From assembly GCF_009674485.1 (NCBI RefSeq), contig NZ_WKJJ01000005.1, forward strand, positions 124,001 to 188,000: a stretch of 64,000 nt of DNA, given 5' to 3'. Position 1 is the first letter of the stretch, and the number at the start of each line of letters is the position of its first letter. Positions 42,219 to 50,875 of the stretch are shown here, piece after piece. The DNA comes from Pseudoduganella rivuli. GTDB lineage: Bacteria; Pseudomonadota; Gammaproteobacteria; Burkholderiales; Burkholderiaceae_D. The notes under the pieces were generated by a model. That model was not told the origin of the DNA. It worked only from the letters and a program-made list of their open reading frames with translations, and searched no databases. The translations under genes and the position numbers were made by a program.

Positions 42219-44342
42219 TTAAAAGCGCGCCTCCCACATGGCACGCACCCAAACTTTGCCGGGTTGCACGGAATGGGTGTTGCGGGTGCCCTGCGCACTG
42301 GTATACGTGCGGTCCGTTACCCAGTCCTGATGCAGGAAATTCCACACGCTCAGGCGCAACTGGCTGGTCTGGTTGACCTTCCATAAGCCATACAGTTCCA
42401 TGTCGCGCCGCACCGAAGCATAGCTTGACTGCGTACTGCTGACCTGTACCCGGCGCGCGCTGTTGAAGGTGTAGGTGCCGCCCATGGTCCAGGTGCTGAA
42501 CTTGTAATCGACGCCGGCGGTCCCGGACAGCGGGATCTGTTCGGCCAAGCGGTTATCCGGTCCCGGCACGGCCCGCACGGTCGACCAGTTGCGGCTGAGC
42601 GAAAGCCGTACATCCATGGCGGGCCCTTGCGCCCATACCGTTTGCAGCGGAAAGCGCGATTCCAGCTCGATGTTGCGCACGTCGGCGCGCCCGGCGTTTT
42701 CCGGGCGGATCAGCCAGCGTCCGGCCGACTCGCTCAATTGTTGCACCGTCACGTTGTCGATATGCCGCACCGCCACCGACATCGACAGCAAGGCCCCCTT
42801 GGCCCAGTAGTATTCATACGCGGCATCGAGGCCGGTTGCCAGCTCCGGCCGCAAGCCGGGATTGCCGATCGTGTCGGGATTGGAGGCGCTGTTATTGATG
42901 GTCGTTACACGCCGCGGCACCAGCTGGGTCGCATCCGGCGCCTTGTAGGTGCGCGTCAGCGCCAGGCGCAGCTGGCTGCCGCTGTTGCCCGGGAACTTGT
43001 ACAGGCCATGCATGATGGGACTGAAAACACTGCTGCGGTTGGCGATATCGGCGAGACTGGAGCCGCCGATGGTGGTGTGGATTCCCTCCCAGCGCCCACC
43101 CAGGTAAATCGACCACTGGGAGTCGATCGCCCATTCATCCTGGGCATACAGGGCGAGACGGGACAGGTCGGCGTGGTAGCGTTCCGGCGTGGCGGGAGCG
43201 CTGAAGTCGAACTGGTTGCGGTCGCTGGTATTGCGCCCAACGCTTGCTTCCCAGCCGAGGCCGAATGCATGGCCACCATCCGACTGGCCGGTGTATTTGC
43301 CGGTGCTGCGTATGGCACGGTCGCGCGACAGGCCGTCGACGAAGCGGTCCTGGCTGGCGGCGCCGGCGGCGCTGGTGGAACGCTGCCCCAGTTCCGTGGC
43401 GTAATTGGCGGCGTCCAGGCCGATGCGGGCATCGAGCTTGGCGCTGTTGCCCAGCTTGCGGATCCAGTTCAAGTCGGTGCGCCCGTTCAGGCGGGTCGAA
43501 TAGGTGGTGCTGTCGTTGAGCGGATCGATCACATGCGCGCCGGACAGATAGTCGGTCACGTAGGGAGAGCCATAGTGCAGGCGATTGGCATAAATGAACG
43601 ATTGCCAGCTCAGCATGTCCCCGTTGTCCAGTTGCCAATTCAGGCGCGGGCCGAGATTGAAGGCATTGAAGCTGCCAAAGTCGCCACCGCGCAACGCATG
43701 CATGAACAGCGAGGCGCCGGTGCGGTCGCGCCCCGATTCGGTGGTGGTGACGGGGCGGCGGAACGTGTTGCGCGAAGCATTGGCCGACAGCGAATAGGAA
43801 AATTTGCCATCGCGGTCAGACATATTCAGGCTGGCTTTGCCTTCCGCCATGCCGCTTGAATGGCCCAGGCCAGCTTTCCACTCGCGCTGTCCCTGCGGCG
43901 TTGCGCGCTTCAAGATGATGTTGATGGTGCCGGCAATGGCATTCGTGCTGCTGTCGGCGGTTGCCGCGCGCGCGATTTCAATGCGTTCGATGGATTCAGG
44001 CGACAGGCTGTCCAGGCTGAAACCGGCCGGGGCGCGTTCCCCGTTGAGCAGGATCTGCGTGTACCCCGCGCCCAGGCCGCGCAACTGCGCCACACCGCCG
44101 TTGACGGTGACGCCGGGCAGTCGCTTGAGGGTGTCGAGTACATTCGTGTCGCCATAGCGGACGATTTCTTCGCGGTTGATGACGATCTTGCCGGCGGTGT
44201 CATCGCGGCGCGCGTCACGATTTGCCGCACTGCCCGTAATCTCCACGATCGCCGGCGCGGTTTGCTCCGCACCTTCGCCATGGGCATATGCCGCAGCGCA
44301 GGCAAAAGTGGAGGCTGCAAGCACGAATTGACTCGATTTCAA
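42219..44342 (-). CDS. TonB-dependent outer-membrane receptor
   Basis: 707 residues: signal peptide (FVLAASTFACAAAYA), plug domain with INREEIVRYGDTNVLDTLKRLPGV, AQLRGLGAGYTQILLNGERAP and ERIEIARAATADSSTNAIAGTINIILKR, then a barrel ending WVRAMWEARF with terminal Phe. A TonB box is not obvious; VEITGS near the mature N-terminus may serve. It is divergent from the first NRPS gene with 357 bp between, the usual place for a receptor of the NRPS product, so ferric or other metal-peptide uptake is inferred. Sequence alone does not fix the ligand, and receptors of this plug type also import non-siderophore compounds. Confidence 0.92.
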   Translation of the reverse strand: MKSSQFVLAASTFACAAAYAHGEGAEQTAPAIVEITGSAANRDARRDDTAGKIVINREEIVRYGDTNVLDTLKRLPGVTVNGGVAQLRGLGAGYTQILLNGERAPAGFSLDSLSPESIERIEIARAATADSSTNAIAGTINIILKRATPQGQREWKAGLGHSSGMAEGKASLNMSDRDGKFSYSLSANASRNTFRRPVTTTESGRDRTGASLFMHALRGGDFGSFNAFNLGPRLNWQLDNGDMLSWQSFIYANRLHYGSPYVTDYLSGAHVIDPLNDSTTYSTRLNGRTDLNWIRKLGNSAKLDARIGLDAANYATELGQRSTSAAGAASQDRFVDGLSRDRAIRSTGKYTGQSDGGHAFGLGWEASVGRNTSDRNQFDFSAPATPERYHADLSRLALYAQDEWAIDSQWSIYLGGRWEGIHTTIGGSSLADIANRSSVFSPIMHGLYKFPGNSGSQLRLALTRTYKAPDATQLVPRRVTTINNSASNPDTIGNPGLRPELATGLDAAYEYYWAKGALLSMSVAVRHIDNVTVQQLSESAGRWLIRPENAGRADVRNIELESRFPLQTVWAQGPAMDVRLSLSRNWSTVRAVPGPDNRLAEQIPLSGTAGVDYKFSTWTMGGTYTFNSARRVQVSSTQSSYASVRRDMELYGLWKVNQTSQLRLSVWNFLHQDWVTDRTYTSAQGTRNTHSVQPGKVWVRAMWEARF

Positions 44343-44699
44343 GATGGTCCATCCAAGTTGTAAAAAGTGCCACTCTAGCAGAATAGAAATAATTTCAAAA
44401 GCTGAACAGGATGCCTATACAAATACAGCCGCCTCAAACAGGCGCGTGGCCGGCACATCCCTGTGCTGGCGGCCCGTATGCCTGTTCCTCAGCCCGGTGC
44501 GAACATGCAAGGTGTTTCAATATTGCAACAAGGCATATTTGCTAATTGCATAAAACTTAAGTTCCTGTAAGATCGCCGCGAAAATACTATCAATTACGCA
44601 ACACCAGGGGGAGACTTGGTCTGCGGCGCCAGGCCACAAGCCAGGGCATCGTTCACCACAGCCGTATCGACCGACCGGTGATTCGATGAATGGTGAAGA
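44343..44699. other. Divergent intergenic region between receptor and NRPS genes
   Basis: 357 bp, AT-rich near both genes. It holds a candidate NRPS promoter (see 44546-44573) and the perfect palindrome AACTTAAGTT at 44554-44563. I looked for a Fur box (GATAATGATAATCATTATC type) and found no good match. Confidence 0.5.
44546..44573 (+). promoter_or_regulatory. Candidate sigma-70 promoter for the NRPS operon
   Basis: TTGCAT, 16-bp spacer, TAAGAT, placing transcription start about 120 bp before the first NRPS start codon. The spacer contains AACTTAAGTT, a possible operator. By-eye match, so weak. Confidence 0.35.
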
Positions 44700-47600
44700 A
44701 TGAACAATACGTTGCCTATATCGCCACTCCAGGCAGGGTGGTGCCATCTGTTTTCCCTTGGCGGTACCGCTGCCCGCCTGGCCTGCTCGGCCACCATTGA
44801 GACGGTTGACGATGGCGCCGCCTTTCTCGCGCGCCTGCGCCGGTTCGCCGCCCGTCACGACGCTTTTTCGTTGGCGCTGGAGCTGGACGGCGCAACCATG
44901 CGGCAAACCGGCGAGCCCTGTGTCGAATGGCTGGCGGCCGGCGACGAGGCCGCGTACCTGAATCTTGCCGAGGCCGCACGGGACGCGCACCCGCATGCGC
45001 CGATCCGGGTGGTGCACTGGTACGCGCCGGATACCCGGACCCTGCGCTTGACGGTGAGCGCCAGCCCCTTGCTGCTGGATGTGCCGACGGTCCGCACATG
45101 GCTCGATAGCGGCTGGCAGGATGCCGCGGCGCACGCCCCCGCGCTGGGACTGCTGGACGTGATCGAATGGATGCATGGCGAGCAGGCATTCGCGCCGCCG
45201 GACAACCGGACGTTCTGGGCAGCCCAGACGCGTGGGTTCCAGGCAGCGGCCGCGCTGTTTGGCCAGGCCGGGCAGCCTGGCGCCGTTGCGGCGCGCCGTG
45301 CATTTGAACTGGACGCCGACAGCGCCGCCCGGTTCGGGGCTGCCGCCGCCGCGCTCGGGGGCGACAGCCGGCAATTGCTGCTGGCGCTGTGGGGTTATCT
45401 GCAATGCCAGCTTCAGGCCGATGGCGCAATGACGGTCTATCGCCATCAGCCCGGCCGCGGCGCGGCGGACCTGGCGGACGTGGTGGGGGCGATGGACGGC
45501 TACGTGCCGCAATTGTTCCAGGCCGGGGACGCCGCCAGCTGGCGCGACCTGATGCTGCAAGCCGCCGCGCCCGAGCCGGCGCTGGACGAGCGGCAGATGT
45601 TCATGCCATGGGCCGATGTCGTGGACATGACATGCGGTTTCCGCTATTTGCCGGCGTCTGACGTACGCCTGGCCGCGGGCGCGCTGGCGGTGGACTGGCG
45701 CGGTACCGGATTTTCGATGGAATTGATGGCGGAAGAGGCCGGTGGCGGATTGCGCCTGCACCTGCTGGTCGCCGGGCGCAGCCAGGGTGACGCGGAGGCC
45801 GCATGGCTGCAGCAACGGCTGCAAACCCTGATTGCCTCCTGTATCGCCGATGTGCCGCTGGCCACGTGCGCGGGAGCATCGATCACGCCTGTTCTGCACG
45901 GACCAGCCGCGCCAGCCCCGTTTGGCGACGTGGTGTCGTGCCTGCGTCACTGGGCGCGGCATACTCCCGGCGCGCAGGCCCTGGCGGACGGGGTGACGCG
46001 GTATAGCTATGCCGAACTGGACAATTTAACCGAGCGTGTCGCGCTTCAGTTGCAGCGGCACGGCGTCCAAGCCGGCGACCGGGTACTGCTGGAAATGGAG
46101 GGCGGCTGCGCGCAACTGCTGGCTGCGTTGGCGGTCATGAAGGCGGGCGCCGCGTATGTCCCGCTCGATCCGGCCTATCCGGCGCAACGCAAACAGGATA
46201 TCGCCCGCTGCGCGGCAGCCGTGCTGACCATTGCCGCGGACGATGGCGCCGCCGCCGGTGCACCGGCGCGGCGCACCTGGCAGGACCTGGAGCAGGCGGC
46301 CCGGCATGGCGCCACGCACGCCAGCCTTCCCGCCCCGGCGTCGTCGGCGGAGGCGTACGTGATCTTCACGTCCGGCTCCACCGGCGAACCGAAAGGGGTG
46401 GCGATATCCCATGGCGCCATTTGCCATTACGGCGCCGCCGTTAGCGGCGCGCTGGCGCCGCATGCGCCGGCCACGTATGCCAGCCTGTCGACCGTGGTGG
46501 CCGACCTCGGCTATACCGCGGTTTACGGCAGCCTGGCCAGCGGCCAATGTCTGCGCCTGTTCCCCGAAGCCGCCAAGCTCGATGCCGCATTGCTGGCGGC
46601 GCACATGGCGCAATATCCGGTCGATTGCCTGAAAATCGTGCCCTCCCACCTGGCCCTGCTGATCGCGGGGGGCGAGGCGGAGCGTATCCTGCCGCGCCAA
46701 TGCCTGGTATTTGGCGGTGAGGCGGTGCCGCCGGCGTTGCTGGCCACGGTACGGCGCCTTGCTCCCGGATTGGCGGTGTACAACCATTACGGCCCGACCG
46801 AAGCCACCGTGGGCGCCTTGATGATGGAGATCGCGGCGGAAGCCGATGGCCGGGCGGTCGGCCTGGGTGGTCCGCTGCCGGGTTATAGCGTGGCCATCGT
46901 CGATCGGCAGGGGCGCCCGGTGCGCGACGGGTGCGTGGGAGAGTTGCTGATCGGCGGGCCGGCGCTGGCGGCGGGCTATGTTGGCCAGCCCGAACTGACT
47001 GCGGAACGTTTCGAGGTACGGGATTTGCCGGGCACCGGTTCGCGGCGCTGGTACCGCACGTCCGATGCGTTCGTTCGGCGTGCCGACGGTGCGCTGCTGT
47101 ATTGCGGCCGGATGGATGAGCAGCTCAAGATCCGCGGCTTTCGCGTCGACCTGGCGGCCGTGCGCCACATGGCGCTGGCGCTGGGGGCGGCCCAGGCGGC
47201 GGTGCTGCCAATCGGTGGCGAAGCGGCGACCGGGCTGGCGCTGTTTTATGTGGCGCAGGGCGGCGCGCCGGCCGCCTCGGAGCTGCGGGCGCGGCTGGCC
47301 GGCCGGCTGCCCGCCTACATGGTGCCGGAGCTGATTCGGGAAATCGCGTTCCTGCCGGTGACGGCCAATGGCAAGACCGATGTGCGCGCATTGCAGGACT
47401 TGTTGCATCCGGTGCAAACGGCGCTGCCGGACGACGGCTCCGTCACTGCGCAACTGTCCCGGCTATGGTGTGACATCCTGCGGCGCGAGCAAGTTGGCGC
47501 CGACGAGAATTTCTTTGAACTGGGCGGCCATTCTTTCCTGGCCGCGATGCTGATCGACCGGATCGAGCGCACTTGCGGGCACAGGATTCTGCTGCAGGAC

Positions 47601-50600
47601 TTGCTGGCCAATCCGACGGTGGCAGGGCTGGCGCGCCTGATCGAAGGCGCCGCGACCGGCGCGCCGCCGGCCTTGCCCGTGCTCACGCCGGCACCGGAAC
47701 AGCGCCACCAGCCATTCCCCCTGACTGACATCCAGCAGGCTTACTGGATCGGCAGCCGCAAGGCCTTGTCGCTGGGCGAGGTGGCCACCGGCAGCTATAC
47801 CGAAATCGACATGGCGGGGCTGGACGTGGCGCGCTTCGAGCAGGCGTTCAATGCGCTCATCGCGCGCCACGACATGTTGAGGGTCGTGCTGCTGGCCGAT
47901 GGCGGCCAGCACGTGCTGCCGGAGACCCCTCCGTTTACCGTATGCGTGCGTGACCTGCGCGATTGCGGCGCGGACGAACGGCAGGCGCAGTTGGCGGCAA
48001 CCCGCGGCGAGATGATTGCCGCGGATATCGATCTGTACCGCTGGCCCTTGTTCGACGTGCGCTTGTCGCTGCTGGAGGAGGGCAAGGTCCGGGTCCATTT
48101 GCTGCGGCATTCGATGGTGGTCGATGCCTGGAGCGTCATGATATTGACGCGCGACTTCGATGCCTGCTATCACGGGCGCGGCGACAGCCTGCCGGCATTG
48201 GGACTGGCTTTCCGCGATTACGTGCTGGCGCTGCAAGGCTTAAAACAAAGTGCGCTGTACCACGAGAGCCGCCGGTATTGGCGTGAACGGATCGCCACAT
48301 TGCCATCCCGTCCGTCGCTGCCGCTCGCGCGCGATCCGGGCGCCATCGGGCAGCCGTCATTCGTGACCCGCAAGGTCGTGCTGCCGCGCCCGCAATGGGA
48401 CCGTATCAAGGAGATCGCCGCCTCGCTGCAATTGTCGGCATCGAACGTGCTGCTGCGCAGTTATACGGACGTGCTGGCGCGCTGGAGCGGCGACGACCGC
48501 TTCATGATCAACCTGACGCTGTTCAACCGCTTGCCGCTGCATCCCGGGATCAATGACGTCGTTGGCGATTTCACCACCGTCAACCTGCTGGAAGTGGAAA
48601 CCGACCTGTCGCTGGGCTTTGCCGAACGCGCCCGCAACCTGCAGGCGCGGCTGTGGCAAGACCTGGACCACAAATACTTCAACGGTGTGGAAGTGATCCG
48701 CGAGCTGGTCGTTGCGCGCGGCAATGTCGAGGAAGCGCTGATGCCGGTCGTCTTCACCAGCACGCTGGGCATCGAAGGGGGGCGCAGCAGAGGGGAGGAA
48801 AAGTACACGCTGACCCGCACTTCCCAGGTATGGCTGGACCACTCGGTGACCGAGGTGGACGGCGACCTGCACCTGATCTGGAGCTATGTCGACGGCCTGT
48901 TCGCGGACGGCGTGGCCGACCAGATGTTTGACTGCCATGTGCGGCAACTGCGGCAATTGCAGGAAGATGCCGCCAGTTGGCAGGCGCGACGCCTGGGCGG
49001 CTTGCCTGCCGGCCAGCTGGCAGTGCGCGCCAGCGTCAACGCCACGCAGGCCGGGGGGACGCACCAGCTGATTTATTCCGGCTACCTGGCGTCGGTGGAC
49101 AAGCATGGCGAGCGCGTGGCCCTGGTGTGTGGCGAGCGCCGCTTCACTTACCGGGAATTGCACCGTCATGTGTGCGCGCTCAGCGTAAAGCTGGCGGCTG
49201 CCGGCGTGGCCAGCAACCGGCTGGTCGCGATCCATATGGACAAAGGGTGGCGCCAGGTGGTGGCCGCGCTGGCCATTACCATTGCCGGCGCCGCCTACCT
49301 GCCGCTGGACCGGCAATTGCCGATGGCGCGCAAGCGCCAGCTGCTCGACAGTGCGCAAGTGCGCGTGATGGTGAGCGACCAGCCGCCCGGCGCGGACTTT
49401 TCCGACTTGCATGTACTGCAGCTCGATGCCGATCCGGATTGGGTACCGCTGTACCGTGCGGCGATTGCGCCGGACAACATTGCTTACGTGATCTTCACGT
49501 CCGGCTCGACCGGCGTGCCCAAGGGGGTGGTCATGCAGCACGGCGCTGTTTGCAATACGCTGGACGACATCAACCAGCGTTTCAGCGTCAGCGAAAGCGA
49601 CGCCGTGCTGGGACTGTCATCACTCAGTTTCGACCTGTCGGTGTATGACGTCTTCGGCGTGCTGGGGCAGGGCGGCCGTCTGGTGCTGCCGGAACCGGCA
49701 GCCCTGAAGGACCCCGCACGCTGGCTGCAATTGATCGGGCAGGAACAGATTACCCTGTGGAACACGGTGCCGGCCCTGATGCAGATACTGTTGACGTATT
49801 GCGAAGGCACCGGGCGCCGCATCGACCCGTCGCTGCGGCTGTGCATGATGAGCGGTGACTGGATCAGCGTGGCCATGACCAGGCAACTGGCCGTGCACTA
49901 TCCTTACCTGCAACAAATCAGCCTGGGGGGCGCAACCGAGGCGGCGATCTGGTCCATCTATTATCCGATCGCCGAGTTTGAAAAGCAGGCCCACCTCGGC
50001 AGCGTGCCGTATGGCCGGCCGTTAGGCAACCAGCAATGGCACGTGCTGGACGCGGTGCTGGACGATAGCCCGGACTGGGTGGCGGGCGACTTGTATATCG
50101 GCGGCCAAGGGCTGGCCCAAGGCTATTGGGAAGACCCCGTCAAGACGGCGGCCAGCTTTATCTTCAGCCCGCGCCACGGCCAGGTGCTGTACAAGACCGG
50201 TGATATCGGACGCTACCTGCCCGACGGAAATATCCAGTTCATGGGACGGCGCGACAGCCAGGTCAAGGTACGCGGCCACCGTATCGAGCTGGAGGAAATC
50301 GAGTACCAGCTCGGCCGGCATGACCGCGTGGCGCAGTGCAAGGCGGCGGTGCTGCATGACGAGCGCGGACAGCCCCACCTGGTGGCTTACTGGCTGGCGA
50401 ATGGGGCCGATGCCGACGATGCGCCGGAACCGGCGTTGCGGGAGTACCTGTCTGCGGCTTTGCCCGAATACATGGTGCCCAGCCGCTTCCAGCGCGTCGA
50501 GGCGATTCCGTTGACCGCCAACGGCAAGGTGGACGTGGCGCGCCTGCCCGCCCTGCGGCTGGACGCCGATCCGGCCGAGCACCTGGCGCTGGACGACGTT

Positions 50601-50873
50601 CATGTGCGCGAAGTGCACGACCTGTGCTGTGAACTGCTGGGACGCGGCCAGATCGGGGCCATGGATAACCTGTTCCAGCTGGGCGCCGACTCCCTGATGA
50701 TCACCCAGATGCTTGTGCGCATGCGGCAACGGTTTGGCGTGGAGGTGCCGATCGCGCATTTGTTCGCGCGTCCCAACATCGTCGCCATCGCCAGCGAGCT
50801 CACCGCCGTGCTGTGCCGGCAAGGCAATCCCGCCGATACCGGTTCGGCTGACCGGGAAGTTATGGAATTCTGA
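44700..50873 (+). CDS. Nonribosomal peptide synthetase 1: degenerate C - A(Asp) - T - Cy - A(Cys) - T
   Basis: 2057 residues, starter gene of the assembly line. Residues 1-400 form a condensation-like domain whose HHxxxDG site reads ASPLLLD, so it is probably inactive. A1 (core [11 protein letters not shown] near 560) has specificity residues D-L-T-K-V-G-H-V-G, the Asp code, in an unusual STVVADLGYTAVYGSL context. T1 has GGHSF (~941). The Cy domain (~1000-1430) shows FPLTDIQQAYWIGS, VGDFTTVNLL, PVVFTSTLG and SQVWLDH, but its DxxxxD site reads HSMVVD, lacking the first Asp. A2 (core near 1600) has D-L-Y-N-M-S-L-I-W, a Cys code as in pyochelin-type modules. T2 has GADSL (~1996). Expected product: aspartyl-cysteine, possibly cyclised to a thiazoline. 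The gene ends 2 bp before the next synthetase. Confidence 0.93.
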   Translation: MNNTLPISPLQAGWCHLFSLGGTAARLACSATIETVDDGAAFLARLRRFAARHDAFSLALELDGATMRQTGEPCVEWLAAGDEAAYLNLAEAARDAHPHAPIRVVHWYAPDTRTLRLTVSASPLLLDVPTVRTWLDSGWQDAAAHAPALGLLDVIEWMHGEQAFAPPDNRTFWAAQTRGFQAAAALFGQAGQPGAVAARRAFELDADSAARFGAAAAALGGDSRQLLLALWGYLQCQLQADGAMTVYRHQPGRGAADLADVVGAMDGYVPQLFQAGDAASWRDLMLQAAAPEPALDERQMFMPWADVVDMTCGFRYLPASDVRLAAGALAVDWRGTGFSMELMAEEAGGGLRLHLLVAGRSQGDAEAAWLQQRLQTLIASCIADVPLATCAGASITPVLHGPAAPAPFGDVVSCLRHWARHTPGAQALADGVTRYSYAELDNLTERVALQLQRHGVQAGDRVLLEMEGGCAQLLAALAVMKAGAAYVPLDPAYPAQRKQDIARCAAAVLTIAADDGAAAGAPARRTWQDLEQAARHGATHASLPAPASSAEAYVIFTSGSTGEPKGVAISHGAICHYGAAVSGALAPHAPATYASLSTVVADLGYTAVYGSLASGQCLRLFPEAAKLDAALLAAHMAQYPVDCLKIVPSHLALLIAGGEAERILPRQCLVFGGEAVPPALLATVRRLAPGLAVYNHYGPTEATVGALMMEIAAEADGRAVGLGGPLPGYSVAIVDRQGRPVRDGCVGELLIGGPALAAGYVGQPELTAERFEVRDLPGTGSRRWYRTSDAFVRRADGALLYCGRMDEQLKIRGFRVDLAAVRHMALALGAAQAAVLPIGGEAATGLALFYVAQGGAPAASELRARLAGRLPAYMVPELIREIAFLPVTANGKTDVRALQDLLHPVQTALPDDGSVTAQLSRLWCDILRREQVGADENFFELGGHSFLAAMLIDRIERTCGHRILLQDLLANPTVAGLARLIEGAATGAPPALPVLTPAPEQRHQPFPLTDIQQAYWIGSRKALSLGEVATGSYTEIDMAGLDVARFEQAFNALIARHDMLRVVLLADGGQHVLPETPPFTVCVRDLRDCGADERQAQLAATRGEMIAADIDLYRWPLFDVRLSLLEEGKVRVHLLRHSMVVDAWSVMILTRDFDACYHGRGDSLPALGLAFRDYVLALQGLKQSALYHESRRYWRERIATLPSRPSLPLARDPGAIGQPSFVTRKVVLPRPQWDRIKEIAASLQLSASNVLLRSYTDVLARWSGDDRFMINLTLFNRLPLHPGINDVVGDFTTVNLLEVETDLSLGFAERARNLQARLWQDLDHKYFNGVEVIRELVVARGNVEEALMPVVFTSTLGIEGGRSRGEEKYTLTRTSQVWLDHSVTEVDGDLHLIWSYVDGLFADGVADQMFDCHVRQLRQLQEDAASWQARRLGGLPAGQLAVRASVNATQAGGTHQLIYSGYLASVDKHGERVALVCGERRFTYRELHRHVCALSVKLAAAGVASNRLVAIHMDKGWRQVVAALAITIAGAAYLPLDRQLPMARKRQLLDSAQVRVMVSDQPPGADFSDLHVLQLDADPDWVPLYRAAIAPDNIAYVIFTSGSTGVPKGVVMQHGAVCNTLDDINQRFSVSESDAVLGLSSLSFDLSVYDVFGVLGQGGRLVLPEPAALKDPARWLQLIGQEQITLWNTVPALMQILLTYCEGTGRRIDPSLRLCMMSGDWISVAMTRQLAVHYPYLQQISLGGATEAAIWSIYYPIAEFEKQAHLGSVPYGRPLGNQQWHVLDAVLDDSPDWVAGDLYIGGQGLAQGYWEDPVKTAASFIFSPRHGQVLYKTGDIGRYLPDGNIQFMGRRDSQVKVRGHRIELEEIEYQLGRHDRVAQCKAAVLHDERGQPHLVAYWLANGADADDAPEPALREYLSAALPEYMVPSRFQRVEAIPLTANGKVDVARLPALRLDADPAEHLALDDVHVREVHDLCCELLGRGQIGAMDNLFQLGADSLMITQMLVRMRQRFGVEVPIAHLFARPNIVAIASELTAVLCRQGNPADTGSADREVMEF

Positions 50874-50875
50874 CT

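Noticed and set aside
42195-42222. Terminator after the TonB receptor gene
   Set aside because: A GC hairpin (GCGCTT/AAGCGC) overlaps the stop codon, but there is no T-run on the minus strand directly after it.
44343-44699. Fur box
   Set aside because: No stretch resembled the 19-bp consensus well enough.
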